A stretch of 64,000 bases of DNA. Source: Girardinichthys multiradiatus (lineage: Eukaryota; Chordata; Actinopteri; Cyprinodontiformes; Goodeidae). The stretch is from assembly GCF_021462225.1 (NCBI RefSeq), contig NC_061806.1, positions 1,984,001 through 2,048,000 of the forward strand. The letters are read 5' to 3'. A program made the position numbers and the translations under genes. The notes under the pieces were generated by a model, which was not told the DNA's origin, did not search any database, and worked only from the letters and a program-made list of their open reading frames with translations. Numbering within the stretch: the stretch's first letter is position 1; every line of letters begins with the position of its first letter. Positions 1-10,431 of this stretch are shown here, one piece after another.

Positions 1-355
1 GGGTTTGTGTAGGGGCTTCGGTAGAGGGTGAGTAGCCGGTAGCTACCTCCTCCTCCACGACCACCTTCATGTCTTCAGGCAGGACATTCGCGTCTACAGA
101 CTCAGCCATGAATAGCGGTGATGGTGAGCAGAGGTCTGGAGAAAGTGGTAGATATTTCATGTTGTATCCTGTAGGTGATGCAGGACTGAAGTGGTTCTCT
201 GAGAATGAGGATGTTGAGGAGGATGGTAAGAAGAGGTCAGGGGAAGGCGGATGATATGGTTCAATGTTGAAGCTTTCATTGTGCTCAGGAGAGAAGTGGA
301 TCTCTGCTCGGTGGTTGTAGAGATCCCTGTATGGTGTCGGTCCACTCATTCTCAT
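1..355 (-). CDS. Polinton gene 2 homologue, partial (unknown function)
   Basis: This frame opens at an ATG at 355 (a second ATG two codons on aligns with the copy A start) and stays open to the window edge, giving 118 codons of a partial protein. It matches the protein at 26348-27187 by eye: a proline-rich N-terminus with the motif YHPPSPDL, then a conserved patch beginning MAESV followed by an acidic stretch. The part that would hold the Cys/His cluster seen in copy A lies outside the window. The upstream leader, including a TATA-like run and a conserved block (GCAAGCTCACAGAC), is shared with copy A. I do not recognise the family; a regulatory or virion-associated protein are both possible. 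Confidence 0.6.
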   Translation of the reverse strand, partial: MRMSGPTPYRDLYNHRAEIHFSPEHNESFNIEPYHPPSPDLFLPSSSTSSFSENHFSPASPTGYNMKYLPLSPDLCSPSPLFMAESVDANVLPEDMKVVVEEEVATGYSPSTEAPTQT

Positions 356-397
356 GATACGATTCTCAGTGTCTGTGAGCTTGCAGTTATCCCCCCG

Positions 398-406
398 TAT
401 ATATAT
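398..406 (-). promoter_or_regulatory. TATA-like box of copy B gene 2
   Basis: A run of TATATATAT lies about 45 bases upstream of the start codon at 355. Copy A has TATATAT in the equivalent place (26278-26284), and both are followed by a similar block ending GCTCACAGAC, so the arrangement is conserved between the two copies. Confidence 0.5.
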
Positions 407-425
407 CATAGGAAGGGGCGTGTCC

Positions 426-1379
426 TCAGAAGAGGGTTCGTTCTAAACGTAAAACAGGAAACGTCAGCGTTTTTTTCACTGACATGACATCGATCCAACT
501 TCGTGACTTGTGGAAAAGGTCGGAAAGACGATGTCCAATTTCACTCATCTTCTCTGCCCAAGCTTCAAACGGCAGAGCCAGCATTGTCTTGAATACGCCG
601 CAGTCCTGATTGAAAGCCTCCAACACAAACAGATCTAAGGGACTCGTCCGGTTGTTCCTGCGTCTGCTTGCCCAAAAAGACCAGCAGCCATTTGCTGGGG
701 TTTTTGACCCCCACACTGCAATAAAGAGAGGTTCTCTCTCAGCTATTTCAACATCGGATGGTATATAAAACATTCTCGCCCGTTTTACAGGTCGAGGAGA
801 CAGTTCATTTTCTTCTTCTTCTTCTTCCTCCCTCTCCTGCCTTGAGACTGTTTCAGGGCTATCATTAAGGTGCGGGATTGCAAGCCTTAACACAGCCCAG
901 TCGCTGTGGGTGAGAGTACACAGAGCCAGTGATCCATTAAATACCTCATCTTGATCCAATTGATACAGGCAAAGCTCTCCTATTTCATACATGAAAATAT
1001 AACCCCAGCTGCCAACCAGGCCATATGGCTCCAAAGACCATTCTTCCTGCAGAGTGTCGAACGGGGGTCTTTGTACCCTGCAGATGTAGTATGTTGATTT
1101 CTTAGGAGCATTCAATTCACGGGATGAATACTGGTAGACGGTCACTGGGGTTTCGCACAGAACTGACATACCTCTTGGCCGACCCGAGGTCTGATTTTCA
1201 ACCATGGTTGTTGAAGTTGATGTTGGATCCTCATCATCGGTAGAGTATGTCATGACGGGAATTCCGATAGGTATCTCCGTTGAGGAAGTATATGATGCAG
1301 TTGCTTGTTCATCATCATCATCTTGGCACGCGTTGCGTTTCTCCTCCGCTTGACGATAAACTCTCTTAACTCTAGCCAT
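426..1379 (-). CDS. Polinton gene 1 (unknown function), intact in copy B
   Basis: This is an uninterrupted frame of 317 aa from ATG at 1379. I chose that start over an ATG 36 codons upstream because the homologue at 25295 starts at the equivalent MxRVKRV and because a conserved TTTAAATA box sits about 65 bases upstream. The protein has a basic N-terminus, a serine/threonine and acidic low-complexity part, a conserved core (QRPPFDTL, then EEWSLEPYG, SWGYIFMYEIGELCLYQLDQ), an acidic run of glutamates near the middle, and a conserved C-terminal part ending in TLF. No catalytic motif, membrane segment or signal peptide is visible. It is the promoter-proximal gene next to the terminal repeat in both copies, so an early regulatory protein is a reasonable guess, but only a guess. 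I do not recognise the family. Confidence 0.7.
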   Translation of the reverse strand: MARVKRVYRQAEEKRNACQDDDDEQATASYTSSTEIPIGIPVMTYSTDDEDPTSTSTTMVENQTSGRPRGMSVLCETPVTVYQYSSRELNAPKKSTYYICRVQRPPFDTLQEEWSLEPYGLVGSWGYIFMYEIGELCLYQLDQDEVFNGSLALCTLTHSDWAVLRLAIPHLNDSPETVSRQEREEEEEEENELSPRPVKRARMFYIPSDVEIAEREPLFIAVWGSKTPANGCWSFWASRRRNNRTSPLDLFVLEAFNQDCGVFKTMLALPFEAWAEKMSEIGHRLSDLFHKSRSWIDVMSVKKTLTFPVLRLERTLF

Positions 1380-1441
1380 TGTTGAACGGGTGTTCTTTTT
1401 TCCAACGAATGCTGCATGTAAAGTGCAGAGTTTTATCTCTG

Positions 1442-1449
1442 TATTTAAA
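1442..1449 (-). promoter_or_regulatory. TATA-like box of copy B gene 1
   Basis: TTTAAATA on the minus strand about 65 bases before the start codon at 1379. Copy A has TTTAAATA at 25227-25234, about 62 bases before its start, followed by a similar leader (GCAGCATTCG). Confidence 0.5.
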
Positions 1450-1732
1450 GTAAACACTAAAGCACGCCCTTTCATTGGGTTATTCAAGGTTTAACGATGC
1501 TTACAAACACACCCCCTCTATTTTTAGTTGGTGCTGATGCCAAACAGTTTCCGATAATACCATATTTGTCTTGTTCTATTTATAACAAACACACCCCTGT
1601 GTTTTAATTGACTCATTTAAGGTATCGTCCCTAATGACGACAACCAATCAGCATCCACGGTTACGCCCCCTTGGACACACCACCTGCTTGACCACGTGAC
1701 CTGCTGCCCACATGGCACCCACATGGCGCCAA

Positions 1733-1758
1733 CCGGAAGTCACGCCCTCACCGGAAGT
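1733..1758. promoter_or_regulatory. Two ETS-type CCGGAAGT sites in copy B end
   Basis: CCGGAAGT occurs at 1733-1740 and 1751-1758. The same octamer is repeated in both ends of copy A. CCGGAAGT is the consensus core bound by ETS-family factors such as GABP; binding here is inferred only. Confidence 0.45.
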
Positions 1759-1807
1759 CCCACCCACCTGTCAAAAAGTTTGATGAAAGGGTGTACTTAA
1801 ATTCTCT

Positions 1808-2737
1808 AAGGCTGGGTGGTTTAGGAATGTCAGGGTCTCATCTTTGGTTGCTGCAAATATTGTGAAAAAAATAAATTCTCAATCCATGATCTTTAGTTCA
1901 AATTAGAGTTTTTCAACATGGGAATGAAGGTTACGTCTGCTTAATAAGTTAATAAGTTTTCCTCCATGGTTTTTGACCAGACAAGGTGGACTTTTACCTC
2001 CATATTGAGGGTGGGTCTCTATGGATAGACAGATTGATGCCACAGTAATCCTGGCAATTCCCCTAGTCCGTGGTACAAAAACGAAGCTGAGCTAACGGGC
2101 AAAGCTCTCTGGTCCATCTATGTTTCAGCTCTCACTCATAGTTATGATCGTTACCCAAAGACATATCCTGGATAAAGCTGGATATGTCTTTTAGTAATGA
2201 TCATGACTGTGATCATTACCAAAAAACATATATACTAGATACAAGTGACTGACTCCGGTCCAAATCCGGACCCAGAGAGCATTTTGTCCAGACCGCAAAG
2301 CATTTTCTCATTTACTATGTATAAACAGAAATTTTTTTCCAGCCAGATGCATTTCTGACTTTTGAGCAGGCGCGACGGACAGCTATGTGGGTAAATGACA
2401 TTCCGGCTCTGGCATTGCTGACTCCAAGCCAGCTAGTTGCGGTAATGCACCACATCATTGTATGCCAACTGCCAGAAATGACAAAGAAGAAGCAGCTATG
2501 TGGGGTCCTTGAACACGGTTTGCTAATGCCCATTTTCCCCTCCGCTCCACTCGGTCTCTCTCTGCTTGGTACAGTACCAGTTGTGTTTCCACTGACCCAC
2601 TGACAGCTGAACCTCTGCCTCCTGTGTAGTGTGTGTATTAACATTACTGTTAATAGCTTTTAAATTACTAGCTTGGGAGCTTACACTTGCTCACAGCACA
2701 ATGACTTGGTGGTGCACAGATGAGTGAGTAAATAAAG
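1808..2737. other. Unassigned sequence
   Basis: No gene or repeat family is recognised, apart from the hairpin listed at 2140-2207. The opposing open frames at 2315-2644 have no recognisable motifs. Confidence 0.4.
2140..2207. repeat. Imperfect 29-bp inverted repeat (hairpin)
   Basis: Arms 2140-2168 and 2179-2207 are inverted copies of each other with a few mismatches around a 10-base loop. The inner 11 bp (AAGACATATCC / GGATATGTCTT) are perfect. It may be a small folded-back repeat or a miniature transposon relic. Confidence 0.6.
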
Positions 2738-2895
2738 ATGGCTTTATCAAAAATACGTAAAGTGGACTATGAAAATCGCAAATTTAAAGCTGAATGGACA
2801 GAAGCATACACTTTTCTTTAGCTTCCGTCAGGTGTAAGGCCAGTCTTTTCACATTGTGGTCACAAAAGGTCCTATCTTATACATTATACAAGTCA
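2738..2895 (+). pseudogene. Remnant of hAT-like transposase N-terminus
   Basis: From ATG at 2738 the frame reads MALSK-RKVD-ENR-F-EW, the typical opening of the hAT-derived proteins related to GTF2IRD2, ZBED5 and EPM2AIP1, followed after a stop by a decayed Cys/His stretch (FSHCGHK) where a zinc finger would be. An in-frame TAG interrupts it after about 30 codons and no downstream catalytic region is seen. It is a short dead fragment. Confidence 0.5.
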
Positions 2896-4707
2896 TGTGA
2901 TCTTTATGTAGTTAAGTATGACTGTATTTTTAATTTTAGCCTCCAATCACAGACAGTAGAGTAAGTAAATGCAGCATACATTCAGTGTCTCACACCTGGT
3001 ACCAATAGCCCCGTTTTCCATTGATTGTAGAAAGCCCCAGGCTTTTGAAAAACCCAGGGTGCATTTTGATACAGGGCCTTACTTTCAAAGGCAAAATGTT
3101 GTACTCTGAGGTAGGACTTTTCAGATTTCGCCAGGGTTGTGTGCAGCAAAGCATTTCGCTACCAGCAGCGGTAATGGCACAGTTGAGTATACAAGCGTTT
3201 TCATACTATTTATTTGTTACAAAAATTTGTTTTCAGATATTTTTAAGCGGTTGAATAGACTCCAAAAGTTCATCTGTGCAGTCGGTTCATCAAGAATGGG
3301 CCTACTTTGAAATTTTCTTTCTGAGTTTTCGAGTCGGAAGCTCCCCTTATTTGCTGGTCTGGCTGCAAAACCAAGCTAAGCATGCAGTTGGACTGGGTCT
3401 TCCCCACTAACCGCTGCCTGACATGGCACTCTGGGATTTGCTGTGATTTGTTATCTGTTTGTGGCGGTTGATAGTAAATCTATAGCATTTAGTAGGTAAG
3501 TGGTGAATAACTCCAAGTACCAGAAAATAAAATGTTATATTTTTCACTGGAAATGTTTGAAATTTTAAGTTAATGTAGGCATTAGTTGCAAACTGTTTCG
3601 CCACAGTTCTGTAAGAAAACATATTTTAATTCAGTACTCATGATCAAACAGAACACTACAAAAACTGTCAAACTGTGCCCCTCTTCTATCAATAAGCAGA
3701 CAGAAAGATGCCTCAAGACAGGGCAGTGTGTGTGAATAAGGAACACAGTGACTGAGATGATGGGTGGAGCTGTGTGTAGGAGGACAGAAGGGGAAGTGTT
3801 GAAGAGAGACAAAGAAAACACCATCTGACAGCAGATTACTGTTTGTGTCATTAGCATGGGTTTGGGCTTTGACACATCTTTTTAAAGTGCCCCTCTTCTG
3901 AAACAGATTTTTCATTATTTCATTGTTTGATTTTAAATGAATTTGAATGAAGATGATGATGTTGAAGCGGAGATAACTGAACTCATTCCCTAACCTTTCC
4001 CATTCAATGGTTCTTGGAGCCTGGTTTCATGTAATTAAGTATTAAGAAGATACTTGGAAAGATGCATGAAATAAATTTAAATATGTCATTTAAATTCATG
4101 CCAATTTATTTATAACGGACATTTAAAGACAAAAACATACGCTCTACCTTGTTAAAAGTAGCAGAGGGCTGAAATGGAAGGGTCATATGAAGGAGGTGAA
4201 CTGAGTGATCTAGTTAAGGAAACTTTTTCAACAACAGAGACAATTGTCAGGCTTCAGACAAAACTTCCAAGCTGACCGACTAGGACACATCAAGGATGGA
4301 GTTTATAGTGTTATAAAGAACAAGTGGCTTGTGACAATGGGATAAAATCATTCCTGAAAATTATTTTTGTTCTTCAACTTTCATCTTTTAGTGGTGTGAT
4401 AAATATGCCAACAACCTTTTAACATGTAGAAGGGCACCTGAAGCTTGTCCGTCTTCCACCTGCACTCAGCTCTCCTGCAGGCCCATCTGGCAGAACAAGT
4501 GACATCATTCAGCCAAGGCAGTTTGGGGTGCCTGGTTTTTAGTGGAGCCACCAGATTGCATGACAGGGCATGTGCTGACAGAAACTCTGACATCAACTGT
4601 TCTGTATCAGAAGAAATGGATGAAGTATTCATGTTATGAAACATTATTGTTAAAACATCAGATAGATGTTATTGAATCTGCTTGTCAGCAGAAGGAAGTA
4701 TGGCAGG
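2896..4707. other. Unassigned sequence
   Basis: AT-rich sequence with scattered short open frames on both strands that carry no recognisable domain. I see no gene, RNA or structured repeat here. Confidence 0.4.
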
Positions 4708-5256
4708 TGTTGAAGCTGTCTCTGCTTCCCCGGGTCCGTTGATTTGGGTACAGGTTTCAAAGAGTGAAATAAACACAAGTACAATCTACTTATGTTCGCC
4801 TCTGCAGAGTGAGAGATGGAGACTCCAGCCAAGTACCTGTGAGCCCAATTCTGATCAACTCTTGCTTCCAGCTCGTTTTATTCAGTCTCAAGGGTGTGTT
4901 CAACATATACATATATCATGTCACACATGTATAACATAACATAACAGTCCCTTAGGTCCAAATAAGGAATACTTCTGATTGTAACATGCAACTCATCCTC
5001 CCCTGTCTCTGGCCTTCCCTGTCCTCTTCTAATTTATGACCTTGCACTCTATGCTTCTCACTCCCTATGTTTTCACTCCCCTAGGCCCATTCTATGCTTC
5101 ACTCCCTAAGCTTGACCCCCCGATTTCCACACATTCCAGTTACACACATAGATAGTTCATATTACACACATAGATAGTTCATATTACACACATAGATAGT
5201 TCATATTACACACATAGATAGTTCATATTACACACATAGATAATTTATATTCTACA
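4708..5256 (-). repeat. ERV 3' LTR (549 bp)
   Basis: On the plus strand it starts TGTTGAAGC and ends TTCTACA, so it has TG...CA ends. It matches 9943-10425 almost base for base except for the number of 22-bp units near one end. An AATAAA signal is present on the minus strand (TTTATT near 4878). Confidence 0.88.
5144..5250. repeat. 22-bp tandem array within LTR, about five units
   Basis: The unit contains ACACACATAGATAGTTCATA. This LTR has about five units and the partner LTR two. The difference of three units (66 bp) fully explains the length difference of the LTRs (549 versus 483). Confidence 0.8.
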
Positions 5257-5268
5257 ATTCCCCTTTTG
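5257..5268 (-). promoter_or_regulatory. ERV polypurine tract
   Basis: On the minus strand AAAAGGGGAAT lies directly before the LTR start (TGTAGAAT), the expected place of the plus-strand primer of a retrovirus. Confidence 0.7.
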
Positions 5269-5386
5269 AACTCTCATAAAAGAGTTCACAATCTAAAATG
5301 TCCTTCTAAAAATAATTAGAAATAAGTAAAAATATTACTGTACCACCTGTAAAAGAAAAAATCATTAAAAACATGCATGCATCATA

Positions 5387-7470
5387 TTATGCGTCCATGA
5401 ATTCACACTGTGAGTCCTCATCTTGGTTATAGTCAATTTGCAACAGTGGCATCGTTGTCTTTGGATCCCTCCCCTCAATTGCAGAGGTGATGAGGCGCAC
5501 CATCAGAGAATGAATGCATGGTACAAAACAACATCCACAGGTCACCATTATCGCTACAAATACTGCAATAGAAATTATTAAAGACATTATCAAACCCTTC
5601 CAGTGTCCAAACATGCCTGTCATCCACTCGTCCAGGGGATTATCAATTCCAGAATGTTCATGCATGGCGGCGAAGAGGGTTTTAAGTCCCTCTAAGGCCC
5701 TTGACACTGAAAAGTCCGGTGCAGTGTTATTGGGAATAAAAGTACAACACATATCTCCAAACATGGCACACACGCCACCTTTTTCAGCTAATAACATATT
5801 CAAAGCCATCCTATTTTGAACTGCCATGAGGGAAGTTGGGGCCATTTGTTCAGATAAACTTTCTACAGCGTCTCGAGTTAGATTTGCCAGCCGCAAAACA
5901 TTATAATGAATATAATTAATGCGGTCTACGTTTTTGTTGGGCGTTACTGGGAACAAGGCAGCTATAATAGGGATATTTTCAAATCCAGCTGATATTTGAT
6001 CTGCAAGTTTATACTCATTTGGGACTCCTCGAGGAACTCCAATTGCATCTATATAGGTGGGGGAACCCTGACTCAGGTCAAAAGTGGTTGAAGTGCTTCT
6101 TTTCACAATATGTCTTCTCCTCCTGTGAGTGAGTGCCAGTGCCTTATCTTGTTGATATGTCACAGAGGTAATATTAAAACCAATTAAAATCAACGGGGCC
6201 TGCAATCTGACCATTGCACATACTCCTATGGTGTTATCTGGTATATTAGTGAGAAGTCTATGTCCTCCGCAGTAATAATATAATCCTGATTGTGCCCAGA
6301 GTCCGATCACTTTCCCAGATGTGGTGGTATTACACCAGTCCAAGGGAATTTGTTCTACATTCACCTTTGGGGTGTTTGAGGTGAAATTGAAACAAGAATA
6401 TGTCCCATTCAGCCTCTGGGGAGTGAATGGTCCTGTCTTAGTATTGTTTGGGATGGGTGGAAAGATGCTAGTTAGTGTGGTACAGTTGGCTGGGGTGGCT
6501 TCTTTAGTTAGTTGTAACATGCAACTGTACCCCCAAGCATCTTCCGGATATAAAGGGGTTGGGTCAGTGGTTAAGTGTGGCCTTGCAGATGCACATGCAA
6601 TGCAGTCAGACCTACTTTGTTCCTTTGCGGTTTGTGTCATCTATTGCAGCCAAAGATTATCATCTGCATAACCTGTGGCCATCTGGATTATTTCTAGAGG
6701 CTGCATGGTGGAGTAATCTACTTTCATCACCCCTTCTGGTTGGCCTTCTCTGGTTCTGGAACTGTAGGAGTGCTGGTGGCCTGCACCTGGGGAGTTGGTT
6801 TATTTAAATTGACTTTGATTAGTACCTGGGGGTCGGTCCCTGTTACCTCTACCCCTAGAGTGAAATACATCACCTCGTCCCACTTGTGAGAGGTGCGATG
6901 CAAACCTTCTTGTAACGATTTTATGGACAAAAATAATGTATTGACACCCCCAAGTGTGCTATGCGTCAACGCCCGTACCAGGCTGATTTGTTTGGCTTTT
7001 TCTCTATTCTGTAAATTTATATATGTAAGGGTGGGTGTCCACCTACCCGTGTACCCCACTGCGTGACCCTAATTTCCGCAAAGCTTGTTTTCCCCATATA
7101 AACTCATGGTCCTGCCTGCAGCGCATTGGGTGGACATGTCGACATTGGCACATAAATACACATTATACCCCAACCACGCAATCGGATTCTTCCCACACTT
7201 TATAACATCACACAGGTCAAACCGAAAAGTGGTAGTTGCTCCTAACGTGTAATTTAATTCTAATCCCCCATAACGCTTAAAGCATACGTCCTCGGATGGA
7301 GTTACCCTAGACCTTTTGGACACCTTCCCGGAGTGGTTTTCAGAACATATCTGGAATGGAAGTTCACAAAAATACCATAAAATAAACGTAACAATGAATA
7401 CTGAGATTAACACTCCACCTATGATAAAACTCCTAGAGAGTCTAATTCCCTTTCTTTGGGTACTCATCAT
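5387..7470 (-). pseudogene. env: Retroviral envelope (env), broken
   Basis: Envelope glycoprotein remnant of the ERV, which in an active virus mediates entry. Three open pieces are visible: 7470-7069 (133 aa, with a hydrophobic signal/anchor segment near the N-terminus), then in the same frame after an in-frame TAG at 7069-7071 a piece ending at 6727, and in another frame 6640-5387 (417 aa). A frameshift near 6720 and a stop just before 6640 separate the last two. The long last piece has a furin-like site (RRRR), a CX6CC motif of gamma-type transmembrane subunits, potential N-glycosylation sites and a C-terminal membrane segment followed by cysteines. Breaks show that the gene is dead as it stands. 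I cannot tell whether it relates to known conserved fish env genes. Confidence 0.85.
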
Positions 7471-7812
7471 TTTTTAAAAACTTATAAAACTCAAAACATA
7501 AACATAGAAAGTTAAATCATAACCTGAAAAAAAATACAAAAAATCAAAATGTAGTATAAAATATAAAATGTTCGCCAAACGGTGTCTTCTGGGGTGGGAG
7601 AGAAGCTCCACCACTTCCAGTGAGAGAGAAACTCAATCGGTCCCGCCTCTCCTTCTGCTGTTCTTTCTCCTCTTCAGCTCCCAGGTGTAGACTGACCTGG
7701 AGCCTGGCGTTCTCACACCTGGGGATTATTCTGCCCCTTCAGTGGTGTGAGAAATCTGATCTTCAGCTCTCAGGTGTAGACTGACCTAGAGCTAATTTCT
7801 CTCACCCGGGGA
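7471..7812. repeat. ERV spacer with 89-bp tandem duplication (7672-7827)
   Basis: Between the env and integrase remnants, a block beginning CTTCAGCTC at 7672 recurs at 7761, a period of 89 bases. Both copies contain GGGGATTATTCTGCCCCTTC. The second copy overlaps the end of the integrase frame, so the duplication appears to have arisen at the pol 3' end. Confidence 0.7.
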
Positions 7813-8935
7813 TTATTCTGCCCCTTCTTGGGTGGGAGAAGTGAGATTGTCTTTTCCTGTGTTTTCGCTCAGATCCTCCTGGACTTGAGAAAGAGATTGT
7901 TGAGGTGGTTCTGCTCCTGCACACTGGCTCCAGTGATACCAAGTAGCGCCTTTGCCCTTCAGCCTGACTGCATGGGTTGTCCTCTCTGTGACCTGAAATG
8001 GACCGGTCCACCTTGGCTCTGACCACTTTCTTTTGATGACTTTCAAGAGGACCCACTCGGCTTCTGATGTAGTAATTCCAACCCTGGTCTCTGGTTCTGC
8101 TGGGATCTGTTTGGAGAAAGCTGTAACAAGACTGTGGAGAGATCGGTAATAATCACAATGAGACATAGATTGTTCACACTCAGTGAGAAACAGTAACCTT
8201 GTTTGTGGACCTGGGAATGGCCTCCCTATTTGCAGCTCATGTGGGGTCAAACCATGTTTCTGATTTATAGAACTCCGTACAGACATCCGAGCTAATGGCA
8301 AAGCCGTAACCCAATTCATTTTGGACTGTGCACAGATCTTAGCCAATTTGGTCTTAAGGGTTCGATTCATTCTTTCAACCTTCCCCTGTGACTGTGGATT
8401 ATACACAGTGCCAAATGAGTGTTTTAGTCCCAGAAATCTTTCCACTTCCTGGAGTTCCTCATTTTTGAAATGTGTTTCGTTGTCAGACCTTATTTTAGCT
8501 GGAAAACCGTGTCTAGGGATATAATGATTTATCAAACACTTTATCACAGATTTGCTGTCTTCCTTTTTTGTAGGCCATGCCTCCGGCCATCCAGTAAATG
8601 CATCCACACACACCAGAAGATATCTGAACCCATTCACTCTCTCAGTCATGTCTGTATAATCAATGATAACCTCTTTTCCTGCTATTGGGTCTACTGGGAT
8701 CTTTCCAGGTGCTGGCTTCAAGGTTGGTCTAACATTGAACTGCCTGCACATCTCACATGAATTAATCCAATGCACTGCCATTGGTTTCAAAAAAGGATGC
8801 CACCAGTGTTCAAGATTTTTCAACATTTGCATTGTTCCCACGTCCTACCCCGTGTGCTTCTTCTAGAGCTCTTTCTTTTACTCCTAACAAGTCTGTTGTC
8901 GGTTTATTTATACCCAACTAACAGCTCATTGCTGG
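7813..8935 (-). pseudogene. pol: Retroviral integrase (end of pol), partial
   Basis: The main frame (8841-7813, 342 aa) is a retroviral integrase. It holds the second half of the zinc-binding HHCC region (CEMC), a catalytic triad readable as Asp61, Asp120 and Glu156 of this frame (IDYT, RSDN, GKVERMN; spacing D-58-D-35-E) and a C-terminal GPY/F-type domain (WTGPFQV). The glycine usual after SDN is Glu here. Upstream, to about 8935, another frame continues the N-terminal part (LLGVKERALEEAHG), so there is a frameshift near 8840. RNase H and reverse transcriptase are absent upstream, so pol is truncated. A related copy lies at 19929-20372 on the other strand. Confidence 0.85.
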
Positions 8936-9922
8936 TCATACAGTTATAATAACTGCTGTTCACGGCTCTTTAAGAAAAACATGTCAAACTCACAGAACTT
9001 TCTATATCTTACGGTGTTATTTCCACCGCTTATATTGTTCCTTCTAAGTTTATGTGTTTATAATCTGAATTTTCACAGAGAATTCGTTACTTTTTCTTAT
9101 TCGTTACTTTTTTTTTACTTACTATTTCGTTACTCATCAAAAGCAGCAATCAGCAGTCTATCGTAAGGTTTCCAGATAGAAAACTGCATTCAATCCCCTG
9201 CAATGAGAGAGCTGCTCTCCACAGCTGCTTCTCCAGTCACACACAAGTTTGCACTCACTCCGCCTATAATGTCTGTAACACAGATTATTTCCTCTGCGCA
9301 CAGCTCATGAGTTTTTTTACCAGAAAGCCTGGTCTTGCTGAATTTTATGTCAGCTCATAATTCACATTATATCACTTCACAGGACTTACTCTCAGACTAT
9401 GTGTTTGTGTTTTTATTACGTCTGTAATCCGGTTTTACTGAGGCAGAACTCACGTAAAACACGGCATTCACACCCAAGTGTTTGTGCCTGATCTCAGTAT
9501 ATTTACTTTTCTGTAGAATTTGGGGTTTCTCACTCTCCCGGGCCTCTGACCCAGCTAACAGTAGACCTCCGTCGAGGACGTACTCTGAACCGCCACGTTC
9601 GAGAAACTACTATATTTTTCCACACAATACCAACACTAAGTCTTGTAATTCTCTTAAAACAACATCTTATTCACCAGTTTAAAACAACCTCCTATTCACC
9701 AGTGTAAATCCTAGTCAACATTTATGACATTCTTTTTCTTAAGTTTTGGCAGACTCAGACTTATTTAGACATCAGACACAATATTAAATTAGCCTATCGA
9801 AAATCCAAAAGCAGAGTTTGATTAAACAGGTTCTGCTTACCTGTTTTGTAGTTTTGGCTAGCCGTGTCTGATGCCTGTTGGTCCTCGTCAGTGGTCCGAA
9901 TTTCTTTCGCCTGTTGTTCCAA
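8936..9922. other. ERV leader region without recognisable gene
   Basis: About 1 kb between the integrase remnant and the primer site. No gag or reverse-transcriptase frame is seen on the minus strand. It holds a short direct repeat around 9655-9710 (TATTCACCAGT twice). It is either untranslated leader or foreign sequence left by the deletion. Confidence 0.45.
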
Positions 9923-9940
9923 ATCCCGGATGAGCCCTCA
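9923..9940 (-). promoter_or_regulatory. Primer binding site, tRNA-Pro-like
   Basis: Two bases inside the 5' LTR the minus strand reads TGAGGGCTCATCCGGGAT. This matches 16 of 18 bases of the tRNA-Pro primer site used by murine leukaemia-type gammaretroviruses. Confidence 0.75.
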
Positions 9941-9942
9941 AT

Positions 9943-10425
9943 TGTTGAAGCCGTCTCTGCTTCCCCGGGTCCGTTGATTTGGGTACAGGTTTCAAAGAGT
10001 GAAATAAACACAAGTACAATCTACTTATGTTCGCCTCTGCAGAGTGAGAGATGGAGACTCCAGCCAAGTACCTGTGAGCCCAATTCTGATCAACTCTTGC
10101 TTCCAGCTCGTTTTATTCAGTCTCAAGGGTGTGTTCAACATATACATATATCATGTCACACATGTATAACATAACATAACAGTCCCTTAGGTCCAAATAA
10201 GGAATACTTCTGATTGTAACATGCAACTCATCCTCCCCTGTCTCTGGCCTTCCCTGTCCTCTTCTAATTTATGACCTTGCACTCTATGCTTCTCACTCCC
10301 TATGTTTTCACTCCCCTAGGCCCATTCTATGCTTCACTCCCTAAGCTTGACCCCCCTATTTCCACACATTCCAGTTACACACATAGATAGTTTATATTAC
10401 ACACATAGATAGTTTATATTCTACA
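9943..10425 (-). repeat. ERV 5' LTR (483 bp)
   Basis: Partner of 4708-5256, starting TGTTGAAGC and ending TTCTACA on the plus strand. By eye it differs mainly by three fewer 22-bp units and a few substitutions. It directly abuts the Gypsy LTR that begins about seven bases further on. Confidence 0.88.
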
Positions 10426-10431
10426 CCGCCC

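Larger units (their letters stand above)
1..1807 (-). mobile_element. Polinton/Maverick-like element, copy B (one end only)
   Basis: This is the terminal part of a virus-like element running off the left window edge. Its outer end, reading inward on the minus strand, starts at 1807 with AGAGAATTTAAGTACACCC, which resembles the end of copy A (AGAGACTAAATGTACATCC). Two CCGGAAGT sites follow close to the end, as in copy A. Inside lie homologues of the first two genes of copy A, in the same order, on the minus strand. Only about 430 bases separate the terminus from the first start codon, against about 1110 in copy A, so the inverted repeat here is shorter or differently built. The putative 6-bp target duplication outside would be AAGGCT (1808-1813); its partner lies outside the window. 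Confidence 0.82.
4708..10425 (-). mobile_element. Endogenous retrovirus (internally deleted provirus, minus strand)
   Basis: Two near-identical LTRs (4708-5256 and 9943-10425) flank a minus-strand interior. In transcription order it holds an LTR, a primer site resembling tRNA-Pro, about 1 kb of leader with no gene seen, an integrase remnant, an env remnant, a polypurine tract and the second LTR. Gag, protease and reverse transcriptase are missing, so an internal deletion is inferred. Integrase and env style (GPY/F-type integrase tail, CX6CC in the transmembrane part, Pro-type primer site) suggest a gamma/epsilon-like retrovirus. Bases flanking the two LTRs (CAGG and CCGC) do not match, so no target duplication is visible and recombination or rearrangement is likely. 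Confidence 0.85.

Noticed and set aside
5387..6640. Intact captured (domesticated) env gene
   Set aside because: The long last piece lacks the N-terminal part of the envelope in its frame; a stop, a frameshift and another stop separate it from the signal segment.
6321..6671. Plus-strand 116-aa frame opposite env
   Set aside because: Shadow of the env frame on the minus strand.
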